A DNA stretch of 64,000 nucleotides from Bin87 sp034428455. Its GTDB lineage: Bacteria; Chloroflexota; Dehalococcoidia; Lucifugimonadales; UBA3495. How positions within the stretch are numbered: the stretch's first letter is position 1; each line of letters starts with the position of its first letter. The DNA is taken from the NCBI GenBank assembly GCA_034428455.1, contig DAOUHZ010000111.1, positions 1-64,000 of the forward strand, read 5' to 3'. The notes beneath the pieces are model-generated. The model was not told the DNA's origin. It saw only the letters and a list, made by a program, of their open reading frames with translations, and did not search any database. Shown here piece after piece: positions 8,752 through 16,488 of the stretch. The translations under genes and the position numbers were made by a program.

Positions 8752-8830
8752 CACGTTAAAGCTATTCGACTGGTGCTTTTTTGTCAAGAACAATTTTGGC
8801 GCGAATAGCATCGAAACAATTGCCGTGCGC

Positions 8831-9424
8831 TCACCCAATGCCAAGTTCGGCCTGCATGTCGGCGACCGCCTGATTGCGGGTCTTCCGCTGCCACTGGGGA
8901 CGGGCATTGATGGGCTCGTTGATGATTTCGGGGTCGATTTTGAGAGCGACGAACACCGGGCCCGGCTGACCGAGGATCTCCTCAATCTGGCTGGCAAAAT
9001 CCTCCAGGTTGTCGATGGCGTAGGTGGCCGGATAGCCGCAACCCTGGGCCACAACGTCATACTCCATCTGCTCGGCATTGGGAACCGGCTGGCCGCCGGT
9101 GGTGGCGTACACGCCGTTGTCCAGCATGAAATGATAGAGGTTGGACGGCGCTTTCTCCGCGATGGTGGGCAGAGCGCCCATGCCCATCAGCACGTCGCCC
9201 TCGGAGTCGAACAGCACTACGCGCTGGTCCGGGATGGCCAGCGCCAGGCCGAGAGCAAAGGAGGCGTGGCCGCCCATGGCCGGGTCTCCCAGCGGCAGGT
9301 CGCGATCCGGCTGGTCGCTCATCTCGACCCAGAATCGGCCGCCGCGGCCGGGTATCACCACGGCGTCGCCGCGGTGCTTGTTGAAAATTTCCAGCATTTC
9401 CGCCGTTTTCATCATGATGTTCAC
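8831..9424 (-). CDS. TPP-dependent decarboxylase, C-terminal (PP) subunit, ComE/sulfopyruvate decarboxylase beta-like
   Basis: A 197-aa protein corresponding to the pyrophosphate-binding half of thiamine-diphosphate enzymes. The metal/diphosphate motif is FDSEGDVLMGMGALPTIAE followed about 30 residues later by LDNGVYATTGGQP, as in sulfopyruvate and phosphonopyruvate decarboxylase beta subunits. It ends with a helical tail absent from minimal family members. The gene lies 18 bases after the PYR-domain subunit, so the two should form an alpha/beta complex decarboxylating a 2-oxo acid. Whether the substrate is sulfopyruvate, phosphonopyruvate or another 3-substituted pyruvate is unknown; no coenzyme M or phosphonate genes are nearby. 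An internal ATG near 9415 with GGAAG upstream could be the true start. Confidence 0.85.
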   Translation of the reverse strand: MNIMMKTAEMLEIFNKHRGDAVVIPGRGGRFWVEMSDQPDRDLPLGDPAMGGHASFALGLALAIPDQRVVLFDSEGDVLMGMGALPTIAEKAPSNLYHFMLDNGVYATTGGQPVPNAEQMEYDVVAQGCGYPATYAIDNLEDFASQIEEILGQPGPVFVALKIDPEIINEPINARPQWQRKTRNQAVADMQAELGIG

Positions 9425-9442
9425 TTCCGTTATTCGCGTTGG

Positions 9443-9952
9443 TCAGCGGCTGACGTTGAAGCCGTGGTACTCGTCGCCGACGAGAACGGCCACGGGACGC
9501 TTGTTCTTTTGCGCCTCCTCAAAGGCAATCGAAATGCGGTCAGCGTCCTCATCGGACTCCACCAGGTAATAGTTGATGTTGAACGCGTGGAGGAAGCGCT
9601 CGGTGTAGAAGGCGGCGGTGTCGTTGATGACGCCGTGGTGGGTCCAGCCGCGATATCCGACCATCATCACCACCGGCACGTTCATGCCCAGGCCCCAGCC
9701 GCGCAGCGAGTCGCCGGATTCCATCATCCCGGTATTCTGGATCAGGATGACCGGTTTCTTGCCACCGGCGGCAAGGCCAGCCGCAGTGGAGAAAGCGTGC
9801 CCCTCTCGGCTGACGGGCACCAGGTCCAAGCTCGGTTCCTCGCTCATCAGCACGTAGAGGAAGTTGGTCTCGCTGTCGGGAAGCCAGACCACGTGGGTCG
9901 CGCCGTTCTTCTTCAACTCCGCCAGGATGCGGGCGGGACTCAATTCGGCCAT
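9443..9952 (-). CDS. TPP-dependent decarboxylase, N-terminal (PYR) subunit, ComD/sulfopyruvate decarboxylase alpha-like
   Basis: A 169-aa pyrimidine-binding half of a thiamine-diphosphate enzyme. The conserved glutamate that activates the cofactor is in VPVSREGHAFSTAAGLA; IQNTGMMESGDSLRG and MMVGYRGW are typical of the alpha subunit of sulfopyruvate/phosphonopyruvate decarboxylases. The ATG at 9952 (MAELSPARIL) was chosen because upstream residues are non-conserved and AGGTAAC lies 8 bases before it. A good promoter is at 10011-10039. First gene of a two-gene operon with the PP subunit. Confidence 0.85.
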   Translation of the reverse strand: MAELSPARILAELKKNGATHVVWLPDSETNFLYVLMSEEPSLDLVPVSREGHAFSTAAGLAAGGKKPVILIQNTGMMESGDSLRGWGLGMNVPVVMMVGYRGWTHHGVINDTAAFYTERFLHAFNINYYLVESDEDADRISIAFEEAQKNKRPVAVLVGDEYHGFNVSR

Positions 9953-10010
9953 GGGTGTTACCTGCCTCGAAACGTTTAGGGCAAACGGGAGCGCCGAGTT
10001 GCCGCAGTCA

Positions 10011-10039
10011 GGTATACCCGGCGCGCTATTCGGCGTCAA
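10011..10039 (-). promoter_or_regulatory. Sigma-70-like promoter for the TPP-enzyme operon
   Basis: On the minus strand TTGACG (complement of 10034-10039) and TATACC (complement of 10011-10016) are 17 bases apart. Five of six -35 bases and four of six -10 bases match the consensus. The start codon is about 50 bases downstream. Confidence 0.55.
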
Positions 10040-10124
10040 CCGCATTAATGTATAGTACCAGCACGAGACACGGTCTGCGCATGGTGTAGTCCGGGCAAGT
10101 TATAAGAGGCTCCTAGAGGTGGAC

Positions 10125-13100
10125 ATGACCACCAGAGAACACGAACAAACATTAAATGTCGGATTGGCCGACGAATTGCAGGCACTCGGGCTCAACGCGA
10201 GACCGGAGGTGACGCAACGTAGCAGGCGTCGCATTGACGTTGAAGTGCGCATCGGGCCGGTGTTGGTCGCCGTGGAAGCGGAACATGGCCAAAGCGCCGC
10301 CAAGAAGGCATCGGCAATCCGTGACGCAGACGCCCGGTTGCAGCAGGAGTTGGCTCAATGCGCCGTAGCCGTTTGTTACCCCGACGAAACTACGCGAGAA
10401 ACTTTGGGGTCAGCTAATTTGCAGTGGACGGTGCGGGATTTCTCCGACGACCTAACACCGGCGTCCGACGCGGACTGGACAACCGGCGATCTTGAACAAC
10501 TGGCGGCCGTGATCCGCCTCACGCCGGCACAGCTGGGCAACCCAGATTACACCGCCGCCGCTTTGTCCAGCAGCCTGGACGGCGCCGTGCATCGCCTCAG
10601 CGAAAGCCAGAAGCGGGAACTGGCCCGGGCGCTGGATCTCCCATACCAGACCCGTAATCGCCGGCCGGTGCGCAATCCCTGGGACGCACCGGCCAAACGC
10701 GCGTTGCTGGTGGTTGCTACCGCAGTAATGTTCCATTCTCGATTGGATAGCCATTGGACAGATCTGCAGCCTGAACACGACAATCGCGCCAATCCACCGA
10801 AGCCCTTCGCCGGCGATTGGCCTCCGACCATGGCACAGCAGTGCGCCAACTCAGCTGACCCGGTCACCGTGTTTGTCGACGCCTGGGACCTGATACTGGC
10901 GCTGGATTACAAACCCATTTTTGAAACCGGGCGCGCCGCGTTGCTTTCCTGCCCGCTGGACCCGGCTTTCACCGCCGCGGTCCGCGACACTGCAAGGGCG
11001 GCCCTCACCGTGGTCGGAGACATTGCGGGATTGCGCCACGACCTGTTGGGACGCATTTTCCATACCGTGCTGGACACGGCTCGCTACGACGGTTCTTTTT
11101 ACACAACCACGCCGGCCGCCACCCTGCTGGCAACCTTGGCCATCGGTGAAGAATTTTGCGACTGGCGAGACCCGGAGGCCGTCGCTGGGCTGCGTATTAC
11201 CGACCCCGCTTGCGGCACCGGCACCTTGCTGATGGCCGCCGCCGAGCGCATCCGCGAACTGGCCCCGCAGTGGCGGGACGACGAAACTGTGGCCCGCGCC
11301 CTAATTGAGCAGGTATTCAGCGGCTACGACGTGAACCTGACCGCTACGCACATGGCCGCCACCACCCTGGGGTTGCTGTCCCCGTCCACCCGTTTCGAGA
11401 ACATGAAAATCGGGCGGGCCACCCTGGGACCGGACAACGCCGGCGAGGTCAAGCTGGGTTCCCTGGAAATGCTTGGTCCTGATGGGCAGTTGCCCCTGCT
11501 GGCTTGGCCCACCGGCATTGCCCAGGTTGACACTATGGCGGAGATGTCTCAGCCGGAACCCTCCGACTTGGTGATTATGAACCCGCCCTTCACCCGAGAC
11601 AGCCTCCGCCACGACCAATTCAGCAGAGACGTAGAGAAGAAGATCAAAGACCGTGAAAAGGCCATTTTCGCCAACACGCCGGTCCATCTGTCCAGCAACG
11701 GCAACGCCTTCCTGATTCTGGCCGACTACATCAACAAGACCGACTCAGGCACCCTCGCCGCCGTGCTGCCGCTCGTAACCGCCACCAACGCTTCGGCGCT
11801 GGGCATTCGCCGCCATCTGGCCGCCAAATACCTTATAGAAACCATAGTGACTTCCCACGACCCAGAACGCATCTACTTCTCAGAGAACACCACAATTGGC
11901 GAAATGCTGCTGGTCTGCCGCCGTTGGCCGGCGGAGAAAGGCCCGAAGCCGGCGACGCGCGTGGTCAACCTGGCCGTCAACCCTGATACGCCGGCAGAAG
12001 CCGTCAACCTGGCCTGGGCCATTAATGACGGCACGATAACCATGCGGCGCGACTACTGCACCGTGCAAGAATGGCCGGAGCGCAAGGTGGCCGCTGGCGA
12101 TTGGGGCGCGGTGCAGTTCCTGTCGCCCTATCTGTGCGATCAATTTGCCCGGCTGCGCGACGGTGCGCTTTCCCCGGCAACGCCATTGGGCAACGTAGCC
12201 GCCGTCGGACCAGCCGGACAGCGGATTAGGGACGCCTACACCAGGTCGGCATTGCCCGACATGCAGGGCCGGTCTGCCCTGTGGAACCACGACACCGATA
12301 TAACGCAGACCATGGCGGCCGCAGCGGATACGCATATCGTCGCCAAGCCGGGGTTGGCGCATCTGGCGGAAACCTACTGGGAGCAGCGCAGCAGGTTGCT
12401 CCTGCCGCAACGGGTGCGCCTGAATACCGTCAGAACTCTGAGCGTCAGGTTGGATGCGCCGGCAGTGGGTTCCGCCTGGGTGCCTTGCAAGCCCGGCTCG
12501 GAAACGCAGGAAAAGGCAATCTGCGCTTACCTGAACTCATCGGTTGGCATCCTCGCGCTGTTGGGAAACCGCTCTAACCGGACGCCGGCCTATCCGCAAT
12601 TCTCCATCGACGATATGCGAAATTTGCCGGTGCCCGACTTCGACGCCATTGGCGAGGACGCTACCGCGCACCTTGCCAGAGCCTACGACACTTTTGCCAA
12701 TCGTGTGCTGCTGCCGTTGCCCAACATGGACGCCTGCGACGCGCGTCGGTCACTGGACGCTGTCGTGGTCAGCGTCTTGAACCTGGATAACGAAGCGGTG
12801 GCTACCATCCGACGCCACCTGTCCTTGGAACCATCAGTAACGGGCAAACGTTACGCAATGGCAGACGCCGGCCCCCCAAAACCCGGCTTCGTCTTACCAG
12901 AGGAGAAGATCGCCGAGTTCTGCCGCCGCAACCACATCACCCGCCTAGCGCTGCTGGGCGATGCGGTGCCGGATTACTACCCCGGCGAAACCCGCGTCAA
13001 AGTGCTGGTGGAGTTCGACCCGGAGCACATCCCCGGCTTGGGATTCTTCCGCATGAAGCGCGAACTTGGGAACATCATAGGCCACAGTATCGATATGCAC

Positions 13101-13172
13101 GCCCCAGGCGGTATGCGCTCGGATTTCTGGCCGCAAGCCTTGTCGGAGGCTCAGGATATTTATGCCGCATGA
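10125..13172 (+). CDS. N6-adenine DNA methylase with N-terminal nuclease-like region and C-terminal MNT (nucleotidyltransferase) domain
   Basis: A 1015-aa multidomain protein. Residues about 1-100 contain RRRIDVEVRIGPVLVAVEAE (D38, E40, E51, E53), a strand pair like a PD-(D/E)XK nuclease but without a clear motif lysine. A helical region follows. The SAM site is DPACGTGTLL near residue 360 and the N6-adenine catalytic motif NPPF is at 486-489, in Type I/IIG or PglX-like order, followed by a target-recognition-type region to about 880. Residues 926-1015 match MntA-like nucleotidyltransferases along their whole length (IAEFCRRNHITRLALLG, VLVEFDPEHIPGLGFFRMKREL, IYAA), but the GS motif reads GD and the catalytic DxD is V-K-V, so this domain should be inactive. 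The ATG at 10125 has AGAGG 5 bases upstream. It overlaps the HEPN gene by 11 bases. Confidence 0.88.
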   Translation: MTTREHEQTLNVGLADELQALGLNARPEVTQRSRRRIDVEVRIGPVLVAVEAEHGQSAAKKASAIRDADARLQQELAQCAVAVCYPDETTRETLGSANLQWTVRDFSDDLTPASDADWTTGDLEQLAAVIRLTPAQLGNPDYTAAALSSSLDGAVHRLSESQKRELARALDLPYQTRNRRPVRNPWDAPAKRALLVVATAVMFHSRLDSHWTDLQPEHDNRANPPKPFAGDWPPTMAQQCANSADPVTVFVDAWDLILALDYKPIFETGRAALLSCPLDPAFTAAVRDTARAALTVVGDIAGLRHDLLGRIFHTVLDTARYDGSFYTTTPAATLLATLAIGEEFCDWRDPEAVAGLRITDPACGTGTLLMAAAERIRELAPQWRDDETVARALIEQVFSGYDVNLTATHMAATTLGLLSPSTRFENMKIGRATLGPDNAGEVKLGSLEMLGPDGQLPLLAWPTGIAQVDTMAEMSQPEPSDLVIMNPPFTRDSLRHDQFSRDVEKKIKDREKAIFANTPVHLSSNGNAFLILADYINKTDSGTLAAVLPLVTATNASALGIRRHLAAKYLIETIVTSHDPERIYFSENTTIGEMLLVCRRWPAEKGPKPATRVVNLAVNPDTPAEAVNLAWAINDGTITMRRDYCTVQEWPERKVAAGDWGAVQFLSPYLCDQFARLRDGALSPATPLGNVAAVGPAGQRIRDAYTRSALPDMQGRSALWNHDTDITQTMAAAADTHIVAKPGLAHLAETYWEQRSRLLLPQRVRLNTVRTLSVRLDAPAVGSAWVPCKPGSETQEKAICAYLNSSVGILALLGNRSNRTPAYPQFSIDDMRNLPVPDFDAIGEDATAHLARAYDTFANRVLLPLPNMDACDARRSLDAVVVSVLNLDNEAVATIRRHLSLEPSVTGKRYAMADAGPPKPGFVLPEEKIAEFCRRNHITRLALLGDAVPDYYPGETRVKVLVEFDPEHIPGLGFFRMKRELGNIIGHSIDMHAPGGMRSDFWPQALSEAQDIYAA

Positions 13173-13503
13173 CCCGCTGGAGTCTATTCGCCATATGATT
13201 AGCCATGCCCGTGAGGCCGGCACAATGGTTACCGGTCGTCTCCGCAGCGATATGGACACGGACCCGGAGTTTGCCATGCTGGTGACCCACGTGATGGAGA
13301 TTTTCGGTGAAGCGTCCGCACGTATACCTGAAGAATTCCGGGAGGCTCATCCCGAATTCGAGTGGCAGGAAGCAGCAGACCTACGCAATGTTCTAATCCA
13401 TCGATTCGACGAAATTAACTACGACATCCTTTGGGGAATCGTTCAAGACGAAGTGCCTTTGCTAATCGGCCAACTGGAAGAGATTATCCGCCGGGAAACC
13501 TGA
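13162..13503 (+). CDS. HEPN-domain (HepT/DUF86-like) putative RNase toxin
   Basis: A 113-aa HEPN protein of the HepT type, the partner of MntA nucleotidyltransferases in toxin-antitoxin pairs and an RNase in studied members. The RNase motif is RNVLIHRF: R75 and H80 of the R-x4-H-x-Y motif are kept, but the tyrosine, which MntA enzymes adenylylate in characterised pairs, is phenylalanine (F82). The preceding helices and the EINYDILWGIVQDEVPLLIGQL tail are typical. It starts inside the last codons of the methylase gene (11-base overlap) and directly follows the encoded MNT domain, so the pair is coupled. No separate active MntA gene is nearby. RNase activity is inferred. Confidence 0.85.
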   Translation: MPHDPLESIRHMISHAREAGTMVTGRLRSDMDTDPEFAMLVTHVMEIFGEASARIPEEFREAHPEFEWQEAADLRNVLIHRFDEINYDILWGIVQDEVPLLIGQLEEIIRRET

Positions 13504-13547
13504 TTACAACTGATTCGTCTTCCTCAGCCAGTGCTGACCTAGCTCCC

Positions 13548-13576
13548 CTGACAATCTATTACCAGTGCCCTATGCT
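13548..13576 (+). promoter_or_regulatory. Sigma-70-like promoter for the FIST/binding-protein operon
   Basis: CTGACA at 13548-13553 and TATGCT at 13571-13576 are separated by 17 bases, matching 5/6 and 4/6 of consensus. The FIST gene starts 66 bases further on. It lies in the 138-base gap after the HEPN gene. Confidence 0.5.
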
Positions 13577-13641
13577 ATACTCGCGCCAAACCAGAGAGCG
13601 TTCTAATTGGGGCTGAAACTGGTCCCTTAGAGGTGTTGATT

Positions 13642-14832
13642 ATGCAGTGGGCTTCTGCGCTATCCCAACAGAACAGCCTGCGCGCCGCCCTTTCCGAGTG
13701 CGCGGCCTCCATCCGCGCCAGCGTGGGCGATACGGCGGCAGACCTGGCGGTAGTTTTCGCATCGTCCGAGTACGCTTCGGACTACGCTAACCTTCCCGAA
13801 CTGGTGGCCGAATTGCTGGGACCCCAGGCGCTGGTGCTGGGTTGCTCCGGCGGCGGGATCATCGGCGGCGGCAGCGAGGTCGAACAGGAACCCGCCGTGT
13901 CCGTGACCGCCGCCAGCCTGCCCGGGGTCAACATTCACCCCATCCGGCTGGAAAGCGACAACCTGCCCAGCTTGGACGCGGCCCCGGACGATTGGTACAC
14001 CGCTCTGGGCGTGGACCCAGGGGACCAGCCGCAATTCGTGCTCTTGGCCGATCCGATGTCGTTCCCCGCGCAGAACCTTTTGCTGGGAATGGACTACGCC
14101 TACCCCGCCGCCGCCAAGATTGGCGGGTTGGCCAGCGCGGCGCAGGGAGCCCGGCAAAACGGCCTGTTCCTGGGGCGCGACTATCACGATTCCGGAGCCG
14201 TCGGCGTGGCGCTGACGGGCAACATCCTCGTCGAAACGGTGGTGGCCCAGGGGTGCCGGCCCATTGGGTCGCCGATGCACATCACCCGCAGCGACCGCAA
14301 CTTCCTCGTTGAACTGGACGGACAGTCGCCGCTGAACGTGCTCCGCACCCTGTTCCAGGGGGCCGGCCAGCGCGACCGCGACCTGATGCAGCACTCCCTG
14401 TTCCTGGGCGTGGTGATGGATGCGCTGATCGACGAGCCGCAGCAGGGCGATTTCCTGATCCGCAACGTGATGGGAATGGACCAGCGAAGCGGCGTGCTGG
14501 CCATCGGAGAAATGCTGAAGGAAGGTCAGTTGGTCCAATTCCACCTGCGAGACGCGGAAACCTCCGCCGACGACCTGTCAGCGGTGTTGGAACGCTACGC
14601 GGTGGACAACCGGGAGAATCCGGCTCATGGCGCATTGCTGTTTTCGTGCCTGGGCCGGGGCAAGTACCTGTACGGCCGTTCGAACCATGACACCGAGGTG
14701 TTCCACGAAAAGGTGGGCGCTGCGGTGCCGCTGGGCGGCTTCTTCTGCAACGGAGAAATCGGCCCGGTGAGCGGCACCACGTTCCTCCACGGCTACACCA
14801 GCAGTTTCGGCATTTTCCGCCCGCGCGCATAG
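13642..14832 (+). CDS. FIST-domain sensory protein
   Basis: A 396-aa protein with FIST_N and FIST_C domains, a ligand-sensing module usually attached to signalling proteins. The N-terminal part has the LVLGCSGGGIIGGG glycine loop; the C-terminal part has GALLFSCLGRGKYLYG and ends with AVPLGGFFCNGEIGPVSG, the FIST_C signature. No kinase, cyclase or methyl-accepting part is attached, so it is a stand-alone sensor and probably cytoplasmic. The ATG at 13642 with GAGGTG 6 bases upstream is preferred over a TTG at 13633. The next gene, 13 bases downstream, encodes a periplasmic-binding-protein fold, suggesting the two share a ligand or signal, possibly an amino acid. Confidence 0.9.
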   Translation: MQWASALSQQNSLRAALSECAASIRASVGDTAADLAVVFASSEYASDYANLPELVAELLGPQALVLGCSGGGIIGGGSEVEQEPAVSVTAASLPGVNIHPIRLESDNLPSLDAAPDDWYTALGVDPGDQPQFVLLADPMSFPAQNLLLGMDYAYPAAAKIGGLASAAQGARQNGLFLGRDYHDSGAVGVALTGNILVETVVAQGCRPIGSPMHITRSDRNFLVELDGQSPLNVLRTLFQGAGQRDRDLMQHSLFLGVVMDALIDEPQQGDFLIRNVMGMDQRSGVLAIGEMLKEGQLVQFHLRDAETSADDLSAVLERYAVDNRENPAHGALLFSCLGRGKYLYGRSNHDTEVFHEKVGAAVPLGGFFCNGEIGPVSGTTFLHGYTSSFGIFRPRA

Positions 14833-14845
14833 GAGATAAGGGGCG

Positions 14846-15985
14846 ATGGCGGCAACTATCAAGGCCGGGATTTCAGCTTCGCTGACCGGCCAGTTTGCTA
14901 CACAGGGTCAGCAGGCTTTGGCCGGCTTGTCAGCGTGGGTTGAGTATGTCAACGGGCAGGGCGGCCTCACCGTGGCCGGGGAACAGCGTCCGGTTACTCT
15001 GGTCAGCTATGACGATGGCAGCACGGCGGACGCGACGCGCCGGGCCACGGAACAATTGATCACCGGCGACGGGGTTGACCTGCTTTTCGGGCCGTATTCG
15101 GCAGGACTCACTACCGCGGCCGTAGAAGTCGCCGAGGCCCACGGTAGAGTGGTGTGGAACCACGGCGGCGCCGGCGACGCGCACTACGCCCGAGGTTTCC
15201 GCAAGGTGATCAGCGTCCTGACCCCGGCCGACCAGTACCTGGTAGGCGCGCCCGAATTGGTTCGAAAGGCGAATCCCAGCGCCAGCAAGCTGGTAATACT
15301 GCGGATCGACACCGGCGCGTTTGCTCGGCTCGTGGCCCGGGGCGCGGAAACAGCAGCTCACGAGCTGGGGTTCACCACAGCCCTGGACCTGCGCTACCGA
15401 CCGACGCAGGTGAGTTTCACTGAAATCGCTCGCCACGTGGCCGAACAGGAACCGGACCTCGTGGTAAGCGTCGGCCGCATCCGCCACGACCTGGGTACGG
15501 CCCGGGCGCTGGCCAGGCTCCCGAACCGGAGCAACATCGGGCTGGCCGTGGTGATAGCCGCTCCCATAGGTGGATTTGAGGAAGCGCTGGGCGGCAGCGC
15601 GGACGGATTCGTGGGTCCCAGCCAGTGGGAGCCGGCCTTCAGCATACCAACGCCGGACGTGGGGCCGGACGCCGCTGAGGCGCTGCGGATACTGAACGAT
15701 GCGGCCGAGAACGCAGGCGTGCCCATCGACTATCCGATGGCGCAGGCCATGGCGGCCGGACTGGTCGCCGAGCGGTGCGCCGCCATCGCGGGCGATCTCG
15801 ACGACGATGCGCTCCTGGGCGCGGCGGTGGATGCCGACTTCACCACGTTCTATGGACGCTTCAAGATTGACGAGTCGGGCCGCCAAATCGGCAGGTCGGT
15901 CGCATTGATTCAACGCCAGAACGGCCGCAAAGTGGTGGTATGGCCCCAGGAGTTAGCCGAAGGGGAACTGCAATACCCGTTCTGA
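14846..15985 (+). CDS. Leu/Ile/Val-type periplasmic-binding-fold protein without signal peptide
   Basis: A 379-aa type I periplasmic-binding-protein fold (Peripla_BP_6, LivJ/AmiC-like). The N-terminus KAGISASLTGQFATQGQQAL is the first strand and ligand loop of this family, and VSYDDGSTADAT and LLFGPYSAGLTTA follow in the usual order. It begins directly with the fold: no signal peptide, lipobox or membrane helix precedes it. It may therefore work in the cytoplasm like AmiC, as a sensor rather than a transport component; no permease or ATPase genes are nearby. The gene follows the FIST gene by 13 bases with a GGAG-containing spacer and is followed by a strong terminator. Confidence 0.88.
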   Translation: MAATIKAGISASLTGQFATQGQQALAGLSAWVEYVNGQGGLTVAGEQRPVTLVSYDDGSTADATRRATEQLITGDGVDLLFGPYSAGLTTAAVEVAEAHGRVVWNHGGAGDAHYARGFRKVISVLTPADQYLVGAPELVRKANPSASKLVILRIDTGAFARLVARGAETAAHELGFTTALDLRYRPTQVSFTEIARHVAEQEPDLVVSVGRIRHDLGTARALARLPNRSNIGLAVVIAAPIGGFEEALGGSADGFVGPSQWEPAFSIPTPDVGPDAAEALRILNDAAENAGVPIDYPMAQAMAAGLVAERCAAIAGDLDDDALLGAAVDADFTTFYGRFKIDESGRQIGRSVALIQRQNGRKVVVWPQELAEGELQYPF

Positions 15986-15994
15986 ACTGACGAA

Positions 15995-16026
15995 GCCGCC
16001 GGGACGGTGCATCCCGGCGGCCTTTT
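15995..16026 (+). terminator. Rho-independent terminator after the FIST operon
   Basis: GCCGCCGGGA (15995-16004) pairs perfectly with TCCCGGCGGC (16012-16021) around a 7-base loop, followed by CTTTT. It starts ten bases after the stop at 15985. Confidence 0.85.
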
Positions 16027-16047
16027 GCATGAGAAGGGTTTGGCAGG

Positions 16048-16437
16048 TTAGTCCGGGCGCTGGATGATTTCCAGGCTGACCTTGTCCGGCGCCTCAACGA
16101 ACATCACCTGGGACCCGGACGGCATGGTCCACGGGTCACAGATAATGTTGGCGCCATTGGCTTTGAACCGCTCGAATGCCTCCTGAATATTGTCAGTCTG
16201 GAAGCCGAAATGGTCCAGCCCAAACCGCGGGTGGGTCGACCCGGGCACGGCGTTCTCGCCCTCGGCTTCGCCCGACACGGTGAGCAAGGGCGCACCGTTC
16301 AGCTCCAGGGTGTGGGAGATGGTGTTGGACAGCGGCCGCGTGGATACGATTTCCGCGCCAAAGTTGTCGACGTAGAACTTGGCGGCGTTGTCGGGGTCTT
16401 CGCTTCGCAGGTGCAGGTGGTTGCAAACAAAAGCCAT
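16048..16437 (-). CDS. VOC-family (glyoxalase/dioxygenase fold) protein
   Basis: A 129-aa single-unit vicinal-oxygen-chelate protein. The first beta-alpha-beta unit begins CNHLHLRSEDPDNAAKFYVD with the metal-candidate histidine, the second begins LDHFGFQTDNIQEAFERF, and the C-terminal strand is PDKVSLEIIQRP with the closing glutamate. Members are metal enzymes acting on small oxygenated substrates or binding proteins; the substrate is unknown. The ATG at 16437 has a GGAGG site. It lies 51 bases downstream of a PEP-mutase-fold gene on the same strand, so a shared catabolic role is possible. A paralog is at 45804-46166. Confidence 0.88.
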   Translation of the reverse strand: MAFVCNHLHLRSEDPDNAAKFYVDNFGAEIVSTRPLSNTISHTLELNGAPLLTVSGEAEGENAVPGSTHPRFGLDHFGFQTDNIQEAFERFKANGANIICDPWTMPSGSQVMFVEAPDKVSLEIIQRPD

Positions 16438-16488
16438 AGTCGCTTTCCTCCTTGATTGGTGGTGATTGAAAGATGTCCAGCCGACTGC

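Noticed and set aside
13660..14544. 294-aa minus-strand frame inside the FIST gene
   Set aside because: Composition is that of an antisense frame (His/Gln/Gly-rich) and the FIST motifs on the plus strand are unmistakable.
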